Source of the DNA: Acetobacteraceae bacterium | Lineage (GTDB): Bacteria; Pseudomonadota; Alphaproteobacteria; Zavarziniales; Zavarziniaceae | Length of the DNA: 7,878 nt | Assembly: GCA_947379865.1 (NCBI GenBank) | Contig: CANCOY010000145.1 | Span: 1-7,878 of the forward strand | Direction of reading: 5' to 3' | In this document: piece by piece, positions 1-5,790 of the stretch | Position numbering within the stretch: position 1 is the stretch's first letter | Layout of the letters: the number at the start of each line of letters is the position of its first letter | The notes under the pieces: model-generated | Told to the model about the DNA's origin: nothing | What the model saw: only the letters and a program-made list of their open reading frames with translations | The model's database searches: none | Translations under genes and position numbers: made by a program

Positions 1-669
1 GGGTCGACCTCTGACATCTATGTCTGCATGGTCAGGACTGGCGCCGAGGGGCCCGGCGGCATCTCGTGCCTTGTGGTGGAGAAGGGCAGCCCCGGGCTCT
101 CCTTCGGCAAGCAGGAACGCAAGATGGGCTGGCACAGCCAGCCAACCGCCCAGGTGATCTTTGAGGATTGCCGGGTGCCCATTGCCAATCGCATCGGCGA
201 AGAGGGCGATGGCTTCAAGATTGCCATGATGGGCCTTGATGGCGGCCGTCTGAACATTGCGGCCTGCAGCCTGGGTGGGGCACGTGCGGCCCTTGAGCAG
301 ACCCGGACCTACATGGGCGACCGCAAGCAATTCGGCAAACCCCTTGCCGCCTTTCAGGCCCTGCAGTTCCGCGTGGCTGACATGGCGACGGAGCTTGAGG
401 CAGCACGACTGATGGTGCACCGCGCCGCTTCGGCCCTGGACGCCAAGCATCCCGAGGCCACCATGTATTGTGCCATGGCCAAGCGCTTTGCCACGGATGC
501 GGGCTTCGAGGTGGTCAACCAGGCGCTGCAGCTGCATGGCGGCTATGGCTATGTCAGCGACTACCCCATCGAACGCCTGCTGCGTGACCTGCGGGTACAC
601 CAGATCCTTGAAGGTACAAACGAAATCATGCGTGTGATCGTGGCCCGGCGCCTGCTTGGAGGTGCATGA
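1..669 (+). CDS. Isobutyryl-CoA dehydrogenase (acyl-CoA dehydrogenase family), C-terminal part; 5' end outside window
   Basis: This is a flavin-dependent acyl-CoA dehydrogenase cut by the window start; the reading frame is open from base 1, leaving 222 residues. It would oxidise isobutyryl-CoA to methacrylyl-CoA in valine breakdown and pass electrons to electron-transfer flavoprotein. What is visible: the end of the middle beta domain (TSDIYVCMVRTG), the helical C-terminal domain with RKQFGKPLAAFQALQFR, the FAD-contacting LQLHGGYGY, and the ending RVHQILEGTNEIMR. The Glu of ILEGT (codon 610-612) aligns with the catalytic base of medium-chain acyl-CoA dehydrogenase (Glu376). The RVHQILEG-NE-MR ending closely resembles human ACAD8. 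The two genes downstream catalyse later valine steps, which supports isobutyryl-CoA over other short-chain substrates. Substrate choice remains an inference; a 2-methylbutyryl-CoA or general short-chain enzyme is the alternative. The stop codon overlaps the next start. Confidence 0.93.
   Translation, partial: GSTSDIYVCMVRTGAEGPGGISCLVVEKGSPGLSFGKQERKMGWHSQPTAQVIFEDCRVPIANRIGEEGDGFKIAMMGLDGGRLNIAACSLGGARAALEQTRTYMGDRKQFGKPLAAFQALQFRVADMATELEAARLMVHRAASALDAKHPEATMYCAMAKRFATDAGFEVVNQALQLHGGYGYVSDYPIERLLRDLRVHQILEGTNEIMRVIVARRLLGGA
658..663 (+). promoter_or_regulatory. Shine-Dalgarno GGAGGT that decides the hydrolase start
   Basis: GGAGGT lies inside the end of the dehydrogenase gene. Two ATG codons follow in tandem, at 666 and 669. 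From the GGAGG core the spacing is 3 nt to the first and 6 nt to the second. The second fits the usual 5-9 nt window better, giving a TGATG stop/start junction; the first would give an ATGA overlap. Either way the two genes are translationally coupled. Confidence 0.6.
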
Positions 670-1715
670 TGAGCGAAGCCGAGATCCTTTTTGCCGCCCA
701 GGGTGCGGTTGGCCTCGTTACCCTCAACCGTCCCAAGGCACTCAACGCCCTGACGCGCGACATGGTGCTGGCGCTTGCCGAGCAGCTGAGCGCCTGGGAA
801 CACGATCCCGCCATCCGGCTGGTGGTGGTGCGGGCAGCGGGCGAAAAGGCCTTTTGTGCTGGTGGCGACATCCGGCGGCTGCATGACAGCGGCAAGGCCC
901 GGGATGGCTATGCCGAAGGGTTTTATGGCGACGAATACCGGATGAATGCGCAGATCAAGCATTATCCCAAGCCCTATGTTGCCCTTGTGGATGGCATCGT
1001 CATGGGTGGCGGCGTTGGCATCTCCGTGCATGGAACCTATCGGGTTGTCACCGAAAAGACGCTCTATGCCATGCCCGAGACCGGCATTGGCCTGTTCCCG
1101 GATGTGGGCGGCACTTTTTTCCTGTCGCGCTCACCGGGCGAGATCGGCATGTATCTGGGCCTCACAGGCGCGCGCCTGAAGGCCGCCGACACCATCCATG
1201 CCGGGGTAGGCACCCATTATGTTCCCACCGCCCAGCTTGATGACCTTGTTGCCAGCCTGGCGCAGGTAAGCGATGCGGCGATGGTCGGCGACGTGCTGGC
1301 AAAGTTTGCAACCGATCCGGGGCCGGCGCCCATTGTCGCCAATCGGGCGGCCATTGATCGCCATTTCGCGGCGGCTTCGGTCGAGGCCGTGGTTGCTTCG
1401 CTGCAAGCGGATCCGTCCGACTGGGCGCAGGAGCAGGCGCGGACCATCCGCAGCAAGAGCCCCATCAGCCTGAAGGTTACCTTCCGGCAGATCAGGGAAG
1501 GGGCCAGCCTCGACTTCAACGCCTGCATGCGTCTGGAATTCCGCCTGACGCGGCGCTTCATCGCCGGGCACGACTTCTATGAAGGGGTGCGGGCTGTCAT
1601 CGTCGACAAGGACAACGCACCGAAATGGTCGCCCGATACGCTTGAGGCGATCAGCACGGCGGCGGTAGATGCCTATTTCGCGCCGCTTGCCGAAGGCGAT
1701 CTGGCACTTGGCTGA
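669..1715 (+). CDS. 3-hydroxyisobutyryl-CoA hydrolase (HIBCH type, crotonase superfamily)
   Basis: This enzyme hydrolyses 3-hydroxyisobutyryl-CoA to free 3-hydroxyisobutyrate and CoA, the step that releases CoA in valine catabolism. It has 348 residues from the second ATG (349 from 666), the usual length for bacterial HIBCH and longer than a plain enoyl-CoA hydratase. Numbered from 669: LNRPKALNAL near residues 19-28; the first oxyanion-hole segment AFCAGGD at 61-67; the second, MGGGVGISVHG, at about 112-122; and MPETGIGLFPDVGG at 135-148, whose Glu137 and Asp145 match the HIBCH catalytic acidic residues. The HIBCH-specific C-terminal region is present, including SPISLKVTFRQI and FYEGVRAVIVDKDNAPKW. 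It overlaps the upstream dehydrogenase stop and lies 43 nt before mmsB, so it sits inside one operon. The function is well supported by motifs and neighbours; an ordinary enoyl-CoA hydratase is unlikely. Confidence 0.94.
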   Translation: MSEAEILFAAQGAVGLVTLNRPKALNALTRDMVLALAEQLSAWEHDPAIRLVVVRAAGEKAFCAGGDIRRLHDSGKARDGYAEGFYGDEYRMNAQIKHYPKPYVALVDGIVMGGGVGISVHGTYRVVTEKTLYAMPETGIGLFPDVGGTFFLSRSPGEIGMYLGLTGARLKAADTIHAGVGTHYVPTAQLDDLVASLAQVSDAAMVGDVLAKFATDPGPAPIVANRAAIDRHFAAASVEAVVASLQADPSDWAQEQARTIRSKSPISLKVTFRQIREGASLDFNACMRLEFRLTRRFIAGHDFYEGVRAVIVDKDNAPKWSPDTLEAISTAAVDAYFAPLAEGDLALG

Positions 1716-1745
1716 ACAGCGACCTGCGGACTGACGCGGCGCAAA

Positions 1746-1757
1746 AGGGGAGGGGAG
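1746..1757 (+). promoter_or_regulatory. Strong ribosome-binding site for mmsB
   Basis: AGGGGAGGGGAG directly precedes the ATG at 1759; its GGGGAGG core is 5 nt from the start. It is the strongest Shine-Dalgarno in the window. I see no convincing promoter in the 43-nt gap, so mmsB is probably read from the operon transcript with efficient independent initiation. Confidence 0.6.
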
Positions 1758-1758
1758 C

Positions 1759-2652
1759 ATGGCAAGGATCGGTTTTCTGGGGCTTGGCAACATGGGTGGG
1801 CCCATGGCCCGCAACCTGCTGAAGGCTGGCCATTCGCTGAAGGTGTTCGACCTTTCTGCGGCCGCCGTTGAAAAGGCGACCTCGGCCGGTGCCACGGCTG
1901 CTGCAAAGCCGGCCGATGCGGCCCGTGATGTGGACGTGATTGTCACCATGCTGCCGGCCGGCGCCCATGTGCGCAGCGTCTATCTGGGCGATGACGGGCT
2001 GATTGCCACGGCCGCCAAGGGCACGCTGATGATCGATTGCTCCACCATCGACGTGGCCACCGCCCGTGAGGTGATTGCCGCCGCCACAGCAGCCGGCCAT
2101 GGCATGATCGATGCCCCCGTATCAGGCGGCGTTGGGGGTGCCGAGGCTGGCACCCTGACCTTCATGGTCGGCGGCGCCGACGAGGCCTTTGAGCGGGCAA
2201 AGCCCTTTCTGGAGGCCATGGGCAAGAACATCGTCCATGCCGGTGGCGCAGGGAATGGCCAGGCGGCCAAGATCTGTAACAACATGTTGCTGGGCATCTC
2301 GATGATCGGCACCTGCGAGGCCTTTGCCCTGGCGGAGAAGCTGGGCCTGGACCATCAGAAGCTGTTCGACATCTCGGCCAAGGCCTCTGGCCAGTGCTGG
2401 TCGCTGACCACCTATTGCCCGGTCCCCGGTCCCGTGCCCACCAGCCCGGCCAACCGCGATTACCAGCCGGGTTTTGCCGTCTCCATGATGCTGAAGGACC
2501 TGCGTCTCGCCCAGGAAGCAGCGGCCAAGGCCGGCGCCTCAACGCCGCTGGGTGCCGAAGCGGCAGCGCTTTACGAGGCCTACGAGAATGCGGGCCATGG
2601 CGGGGCCGATTTTTCCGGCATCATCCGCATGCTGCGTGGCAACGCTGAGTAA
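1759..2652 (+). CDS. mmsB: 3-hydroxyisobutyrate dehydrogenase
   Basis: MmsB oxidises 3-hydroxyisobutyrate to methylmalonate semialdehyde with NAD+, following the hydrolase encoded just upstream. The 297 residues match the family length. The N-terminal Rossmann domain opens with IGFLGLGNMGGPMA (residues 4-17). The substrate loop DAPVSGGVGGAEAGTL spans 118-133. GNGQAAKICNNM at 165-176 carries the expected catalytic Lys171 and Asn175. The second Lys-Asp pair, MLKDL, is at 244-248 in the all-helical C-terminal domain. The internal segment around 221-230 (PVPGPVPTSP) is typical of hydroxyisobutyrate dehydrogenases rather than tartronate semialdehyde reductases, which share the fold. It is the last gene of the valine cluster and is followed by a hairpin in the convergent gap. 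The start is secured by a strong ribosome-binding site and by the canonical N-terminus. Confidence 0.95.
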   Translation: MARIGFLGLGNMGGPMARNLLKAGHSLKVFDLSAAAVEKATSAGATAAAKPADAARDVDVIVTMLPAGAHVRSVYLGDDGLIATAAKGTLMIDCSTIDVATAREVIAAATAAGHGMIDAPVSGGVGGAEAGTLTFMVGGADEAFERAKPFLEAMGKNIVHAGGAGNGQAAKICNNMLLGISMIGTCEAFALAEKLGLDHQKLFDISAKASGQCWSLTTYCPVPGPVPTSPANRDYQPGFAVSMMLKDLRLAQEAAAKAGASTPLGAEAAALYEAYENAGHGGADFSGIIRMLRGNAE

Positions 2653-2660
2653 CATGGATC

Positions 2661-2691
2661 GTGCCAGCAGGTCTTCTGATCCTGCTGGCAC
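2661..2691. terminator. Perfect 11-bp hairpin between convergent genes, candidate bidirectional terminator
   Basis: GTGCCAGCAGG (2661-2671) and CCTGCTGGCAC (2681-2691) are exact reverse complements around a 9-nt loop. The hairpin starts 8 nt after the mmsB stop and ends 12 nt before the stop of the lytic transglycosylase gene, which reads the other way. Being palindromic, it works for both strands. Neither side has a U-run after the stem, so it may need Rho or act mainly as a 3'-end stabiliser. Its position is exactly where a shared terminator would be expected. Confidence 0.6.
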
Positions 2692-2703
2692 CCCTGCGGC
2701 TGG

Positions 2704-3723
2704 TCAGCCCATAGGGCTCAGGATCTGCGCTGCGGTCTTGCCGCCTAGCGTCTTTTTGGGGATGACGGCTGCCTGTGGCTCGGCTGCGGGGGCATAGCGT
2801 GGGTCGGCCATCGGCATGCCGCTTGGCTGGCCTTCAGGCCGGTTGGCATAGACCCGCTCCCAGGCCAGCACGGCATCCACATAGTGTCGCGTCCACGGCG
2901 TTACCCGCGCCGTGCCGGGGCGACCGACCGCTGCCCCGCCATTGTAATAGCTCAGCGCCACGTCCACGGCGCCATAACGCGAGATCAGCGCGTCGAGATA
3001 GCGCACGCCAATCACCGTATTGTGGCGTGCATCCCATAGGGTATCGGGGTGCACGCCAAACTCGCCCCTGGCAGTGGCGGGCATGATCTGCATCACACCG
3101 CGCGCTCCGGCACGCGAATGGGCGTCTGCCCGGAAATCGCTCTCCACCTTGGCAACCGCCTTGGCCAGGCTGGGACTGACACCGGTTCCCGCCGTGGCGG
3201 CCACAACAAGGCGGGCGATGATGTCACGCTCCGCCGGAATCATGCTGGCAACCCAGGACCCGGGGCCAGATTTGGCGGCTATGCGGCGCATGGTCGGCGC
3301 GGCCGTCACCACCGAGGCTTCAGCCATGTAGCGCAGCCACGATGGGGCGAGGCGGCTTCGCTCGGCTGCCTTGAGGCTGTCCATCATCATCCGGGCATTG
3401 CCCAAGGCGCGCGGCGCCCCGGCGGAGGCCGCCTGAACATACCAGCCAACAGCCCGGACCTTGTCCTTGGGCACAACGGTGCCGGTGGCAAACAGCCAGC
3501 CCAGCACCTCGGCCGCTACCGCATCACCTCTGGCAGCACCCGTGGCAACGATGCGCACATGACCAAAATTGGCAGCCCCGTTGCGCAGGGCAGCATAGGC
3601 GCGGTCGAGGTCGGTCCTCGCCTGCGCATCAGAAGCGCCAAGGCCTGCTAGCAGCAGCGTCACTGCAGCCAAGAGCATCCTGAGGCAGTGCATTCGCAAG
3701 GAACGCGGCAGTAAATCCATCAT
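2704..3723 (-). CDS. Secreted lytic transglycosylase (SLT domain) with Sel1-like repeats
   Basis: This is a predicted periplasmic peptidoglycan-cleaving enzyme of 339 residues. The N-terminus has a basic segment (LRMHCLRM), a hydrophobic core (LLAAVTLLLAGLGA) and a probable signal peptidase site after ASDAQA near residue 36. Residues about 58-115 look like one or two Sel1/TPR-like repeats (AARGDAVAAEVLGWLFATGTV, then KVRAVGWYVQAASAGA). The SLT domain covers about 168-290: catalytic Glu194 in AKVESDF, GVMQIMPATA at 209-218, and SYYNGG at 258-263 in place of the more usual AYNAG. The tail from 291 is Pro/Ala-rich and probably disordered. The start is uncertain: tandem ATGs at 3723 and 3720 and further Met codons at residues 11 and 16 are all possible, and none has a clear Shine-Dalgarno; all keep the signal peptide. 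It lies 81 nt downstream of purN on the same strand, so readthrough is possible, though nothing suggests a purine-related role. Confidence 0.88.
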   Translation of the reverse strand: MMDLLPRSLRMHCLRMLLAAVTLLLAGLGASDAQARTDLDRAYAALRNGAANFGHVRIVATGAARGDAVAAEVLGWLFATGTVVPKDKVRAVGWYVQAASAGAPRALGNARMMMDSLKAAERSRLAPSWLRYMAEASVVTAAPTMRRIAAKSGPGSWVASMIPAERDIIARLVVAATAGTGVSPSLAKAVAKVESDFRADAHSRAGARGVMQIMPATARGEFGVHPDTLWDARHNTVIGVRYLDALISRYGAVDVALSYYNGGAAVGRPGTARVTPWTRHYVDAVLAWERVYANRPEGQPSGMPMADPRYAPAAEPQAAVIPKKTLGGKTAAQILSPMG

Positions 3724-3761
3724 AGCGGGTATAGTGACAGGCCAAACACTGCTGCCGTCAA

Positions 3762-3781
3762 CGCTCTAATGCGCCAGAGCG
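3762..3781 (-). terminator. Weak hairpin downstream of purN
   Basis: CGCTCT and AGAGCG flank an 8-nt loop in the 81-nt gap between purN and the lytic transglycosylase gene. The stem is only 6 bp and just two T residues follow on the minus strand. It could be a leaky terminator or processing site, or a chance match. No well-spaced promoter for the transglycosylase gene was found in this gap; TTGACG and TATACC occur but 22 nt apart. Confidence 0.25.
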
Positions 3782-3804
3782 GAGAAGGACGCGCGTTTCC
3801 AAGT

Positions 3805-4461
3805 TTATTCACCGCTCAGGGGGCTGATCAGCATTTCCGTACTATCGGAAGATGCATCAATCCGGGCCAGGTCCCCCTCCAGCCGGACCCGCCCTTCGGC
3901 GATCAACCGCACGGCGTGGGGGTAGCAACGGTGCTCAGCCTTCAGGATGCGGGCGGCCAGGCTGTCTTCGTCGTCGCCTGGCAACACGGGAACCGCCGCC
4001 TGCACCAGAATGGGGCCGGAATCCATGTCCGGGGTCACGAAATGGACCGTGCAACCGGCGATGCGCACCCCGGCCGCAAGGGCCTGGCGTTGCACATGCA
4101 GCCCTTTGAAGGCGGGAAGCAGGCTGGGGTGGATGTTGATCATCCGTCCCACGCGACGTTCCACAAAGCCGGCCGTCAGCAGCCGCATGAAGCCGGCAAG
4201 ACAGACCAGTTCAACGCCAGCCGCCTCAAGCGCCGCGTCCATGGCTGCTTCAAAGGGTTCTCGCCCACTGAAAGCCTTGTGATCGATCACGGCCGTGGCA
4301 ATGCCTGCCTCACGGGCTGTTTCCAGCCCGCCCGCGTCGGCGCGGTTGGCAATCACCAGCACGATTTCAGCCGGGAAGCCGGGTTCTGCCGTGGCGCCAA
4401 TCAATGCCGCCATGTTGCTGCCCCGGCCTGAAATCAGGACGCCCAGTTTCAGACGCGCCAT
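3805..4461 (-). CDS. purN: Phosphoribosylglycinamide formyltransferase (GAR transformylase)
   Basis: PurN transfers a formyl group from 10-formyltetrahydrofolate to glycinamide ribonucleotide, the third step of de novo purine synthesis, in the cytoplasm. The 218 residues match the family. SGRGSNM at 11-17 is the phosphate-binding loop. INIHPSLLPAFKGLH at 108-122 contains Asn109 and His111, and VHFVTPDMDSGPILVQ at 139-154 contains Asp147. These three correspond to the E. coli catalytic set Asn106, His108 and Asp144. The ATG at 4459-4461 lies inside purM, a 13-nt overlap, with GGAG (4467-4470 on this strand) 5 nt upstream, so it is translated from the purM message. The C-terminal 15-20 residues past the conserved fold are Ser/Asp-rich and look like a lineage-specific tail. 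All key residues are present and I see no sign of decay. Confidence 0.97.
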   Translation of the reverse strand: MARLKLGVLISGRGSNMAALIGATAEPGFPAEIVLVIANRADAGGLETAREAGIATAVIDHKAFSGREPFEAAMDAALEAAGVELVCLAGFMRLLTAGFVERRVGRMINIHPSLLPAFKGLHVQRQALAAGVRIAGCTVHFVTPDMDSGPILVQAAVPVLPGDDEDSLAARILKAEHRCYPHAVRLIAEGRVRLEGDLARIDASSDSTEMLISPLSGE

Positions 4462-5549
4462 GTCGTCTCCGAGCCCCAGGTGCCCGCACTGCCGGTGACC
4501 ACGACCGGGGCAGCGCCTGGCGCTGCGGCAACCAGTTGGCCCACGCGGTGCACCGTTTCGCCCGCCGCCTGCAGCTGACCGGTCAGGCGGTCAGCCGAGG
4601 CTGCCTCGACCACCACGATCATGCCAAGGCCACAATTGAAGGTGTTCAGCAGTTCGCTGGGATCAAGGCGCCCGATCTGGCGCAGCCAGTCGATTACCGG
4701 GGGCAGGTTCCAGGTCGCGGCATCCAGTTCCGCCGCCACACCATCAGGCAGTACGCGGGGCAGGTTGCCGACGATGCCGCTGCCGGTGATATGCGCCATG
4801 GCCTTGACGCCGCCTGACCGGATCGCAGCCAGCAGCGGCTTTACATAGATCCGCGTCGGGGTAAGCAGCGCTTCACCCAGCGTGACGCCCGGAGCAAAGG
4901 GGGCAGGGGCCGCATAGCTGAAGCCCTCACCCTCGACAATCCGGCGGACCAGCGAATAGCCATTGGAATGGACGCCCGACGAGGTGAGGCCCAGCAGGAC
5001 ATCGCCGGGTGCCACGCCGGCACCGGTCAGGACCTGATCGCGCTCCACCGCACCGACGCAAAAGCCGGCCAGATCATAGTCACCGCCAGCATAAAGGCCG
5101 GGCATTTCGGCCGTCTCGCCACCGATCAGGGCGCAGCCTGCAATGCGGCAGCCCTCGGCAATCCCCTTGACCACGCTGGCAGCGGCCGCCACGTCCAGCC
5201 GGGAGGTGGCAAAATAGTCGAGGAAAAACAGCGGTTCGGCGCCCTGCACCACAAGGTCGTTGACGTTCATGGCGACCAGATCGATGCCGATGGTCTCGTG
5301 CCGGCCCGCCGCGATGGCGATCTTTAGTTTGGTGCCTACCCCGTCGGTGGCCGCCACCAGCAACGGGTCGCGAAAACCGGCTGCCTTGATGTCGAACAGT
5401 CCACCAAAACCGCCAAGGCCGCCCATGACACCTGGGCGCCGGGTTGCGGCCGCCGCTGGCTTGATCGCCTCGACCAGGGCATCGCCGGCGTCGATATCTA
5501 CGCCCGCTGCCTTATAGCTATAGCGATTGGAATCGTCGTTGGTTGAGAT
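4449..5549 (-). CDS. purM: Phosphoribosylformylglycinamidine cyclo-ligase (AIR synthetase), probable AUC start
   Basis: PurM closes formylglycinamidine ribonucleotide to aminoimidazole ribonucleotide using ATP, the fifth step of purine synthesis. Numbered from the ATC codon at 5547-5549, it has 366 residues. Conserved segments: SYKAAGVDIDAG near 11-22, GVMGGLGGFGGLF at 40-52, ATDGVGTK at 67-74, MNVNDLVVQGAEP at 94-106, IGGETAEMPG at 142-151, GLTSSGVHSNGYSLV at 187-201, HITGSGIVGNLPRVLP at 253-268 and NTFNCGLGM at 302-310. The first in-frame ATG (5424-5426) would remove 41 residues, including the conserved SYKAAGVDIDAG block found at the E. coli N-terminus (SYKDAGVDIDAG). Between the in-frame stop at 5580-5582 and that ATG there is no ATG, GTG or TTG. 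ATC at 5547-5549 is 7 nt after GGGAG and gives an N-terminus of about the expected length, so I place the start there. Identity is certain; the start codon is inferred. Confidence 0.93.
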   Translation of the reverse strand: MSTNDDSNRYSYKAAGVDIDAGDALVEAIKPAAAATRRPGVMGGLGGFGGLFDIKAAGFRDPLLVAATDGVGTKLKIAIAAGRHETIGIDLVAMNVNDLVVQGAEPLFFLDYFATSRLDVAAAASVVKGIAEGCRIAGCALIGGETAEMPGLYAGGDYDLAGFCVGAVERDQVLTGAGVAPGDVLLGLTSSGVHSNGYSLVRRIVEGEGFSYAAPAPFAPGVTLGEALLTPTRIYVKPLLAAIRSGGVKAMAHITGSGIVGNLPRVLPDGVAAELDAATWNLPPVIDWLRQIGRLDPSELLNTFNCGLGMIVVVEAASADRLTGQLQAAGETVHRVGQLVAAAPGAAPVVVTGSAGTWGSETTWRV

Positions 5550-5556
5550 GGCCTGG

Positions 5557-5561
5557 CTCCC
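5557..5561 (-). promoter_or_regulatory. Shine-Dalgarno GGGAG that points to an AUC start for purM
   Basis: On the minus strand GGGAG is followed by seven bases and then ATC (5549-5547). This is optimal spacing for initiation at that codon. No canonical start codon lies in frame in the 51 codons between the upstream stop and the first ATG, so this site is the main sequence evidence for where translation begins. Confidence 0.5.
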
Positions 5562-5598
5562 GTCGCGTGCGCGTCGCTTTCACGTCGCAAGATCAAGA

Positions 5599-5627
5599 TG
5601 GATAGGGCGGAATGGCCGGGGAATCAA
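5599..5627 (-). promoter_or_regulatory. Candidate sigma-70-type promoter for purMN
   Basis: On the minus strand, TTGATT (5622-5627) and TATCCA (5599-5604) are separated by exactly 17 bases. Transcription would begin near 5592, giving a leader of roughly 40 nt to the proposed AUC start at 5549. The transcript would include the GGGAG site. Spacing is ideal and the hexamers are fair matches; it is a pattern match only. Confidence 0.45.
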
Positions 5628-5647
5628 AATAAAGTCTTGTCCCCCGG
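5616..5647. repeat. Inverted repeat CCGGGG/CCCCGG spanning both divergent -35 elements
   Basis: CCGGGG (5616-5621) and CCCCGG (5642-5647) are reverse complements flanking a 20-bp AT-richer core that holds both candidate -35 hexamers. A second small palindrome, GTCC-CCC-GGAC, lies at 5639-5649. It could be an operator, but 6-bp G/C arms are common by chance in DNA this rich in G and C. Confidence 0.25.
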
Positions 5648-5665
5648 ACGCGCGGACCATATCTC
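5637..5665 (+). promoter_or_regulatory. Candidate sigma-70-type promoter for the DUF2066-phosphatidyltransferase-PerM operon
   Basis: TTGTCC (5637-5642) and TATCTC (5660-5665) are 17 bases apart, with transcription expected near 5672. Its -35 element is 9 bp from that of the opposing purM promoter, so the two would compete or be co-regulated. The leader to the ATG at 5791 would be about 120 nt (80 nt if the start is 5752). It contains a small GGGCG/CGCCC hairpin at 5723-5735 with no clear function. Confidence 0.4.
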
Positions 5666-5790
5666 AAAGCGGTTCGCCTGAAAAAGGGTCGCGTGCGGCA
5701 GACTGTGCGCTGCACCATCTGGGGGCGGTGCGCCCAACCCCTCGGGACGTTATGATTGCGCTCTACGCTCTGCTGGCGGTGCTCCCCGAC

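Noticed and set aside
1131..1949. Minus-strand open frame of 272 codons across the hydrolase-mmsB junction
   Set aside because: It is antisense to two well-identified genes and crosses their boundary. Its protein is rich in Arg/Gly/Ala/Pro with no recognisable motif, as expected for chance frames in GC-rich DNA.
3049..3651. Plus-strand open frame of 200 codons opposite the lytic transglycosylase gene
   Set aside because: The minus-strand gene has a signal peptide and intact SLT motifs. The plus frame reads as Gly/His/Arg-rich low-complexity protein with no domain and no convincing ribosome-binding site.
3724..3804. Promoter for the lytic transglycosylase gene from TTGACG and TATACC on the minus strand
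   Set aside because: The two hexamers are 22 nt apart, too far for a sigma-70-type promoter, and no better pair was seen.
3769..4431. Plus-strand open frame of 220 codons opposite purN
   Set aside because: purN is complete with all catalytic residues. The opposite frame is a shadow of it with no recognisable domain.
5424..5426. ATG at 5426 as the purM start
   Set aside because: It would remove the conserved N-terminal block shared with E. coli PurM, and the preceding bases have no Shine-Dalgarno at suitable distance. It is what a standard gene caller would choose, so it is noted here.
5527..5790. Upstream extension of the DUF2066 frame with an ATG at 5527
   Set aside because: The extra 88 residues are Arg/Ser-rich, overlap the purM start, precede the candidate promoter, and would bury a clean signal peptide inside the protein.
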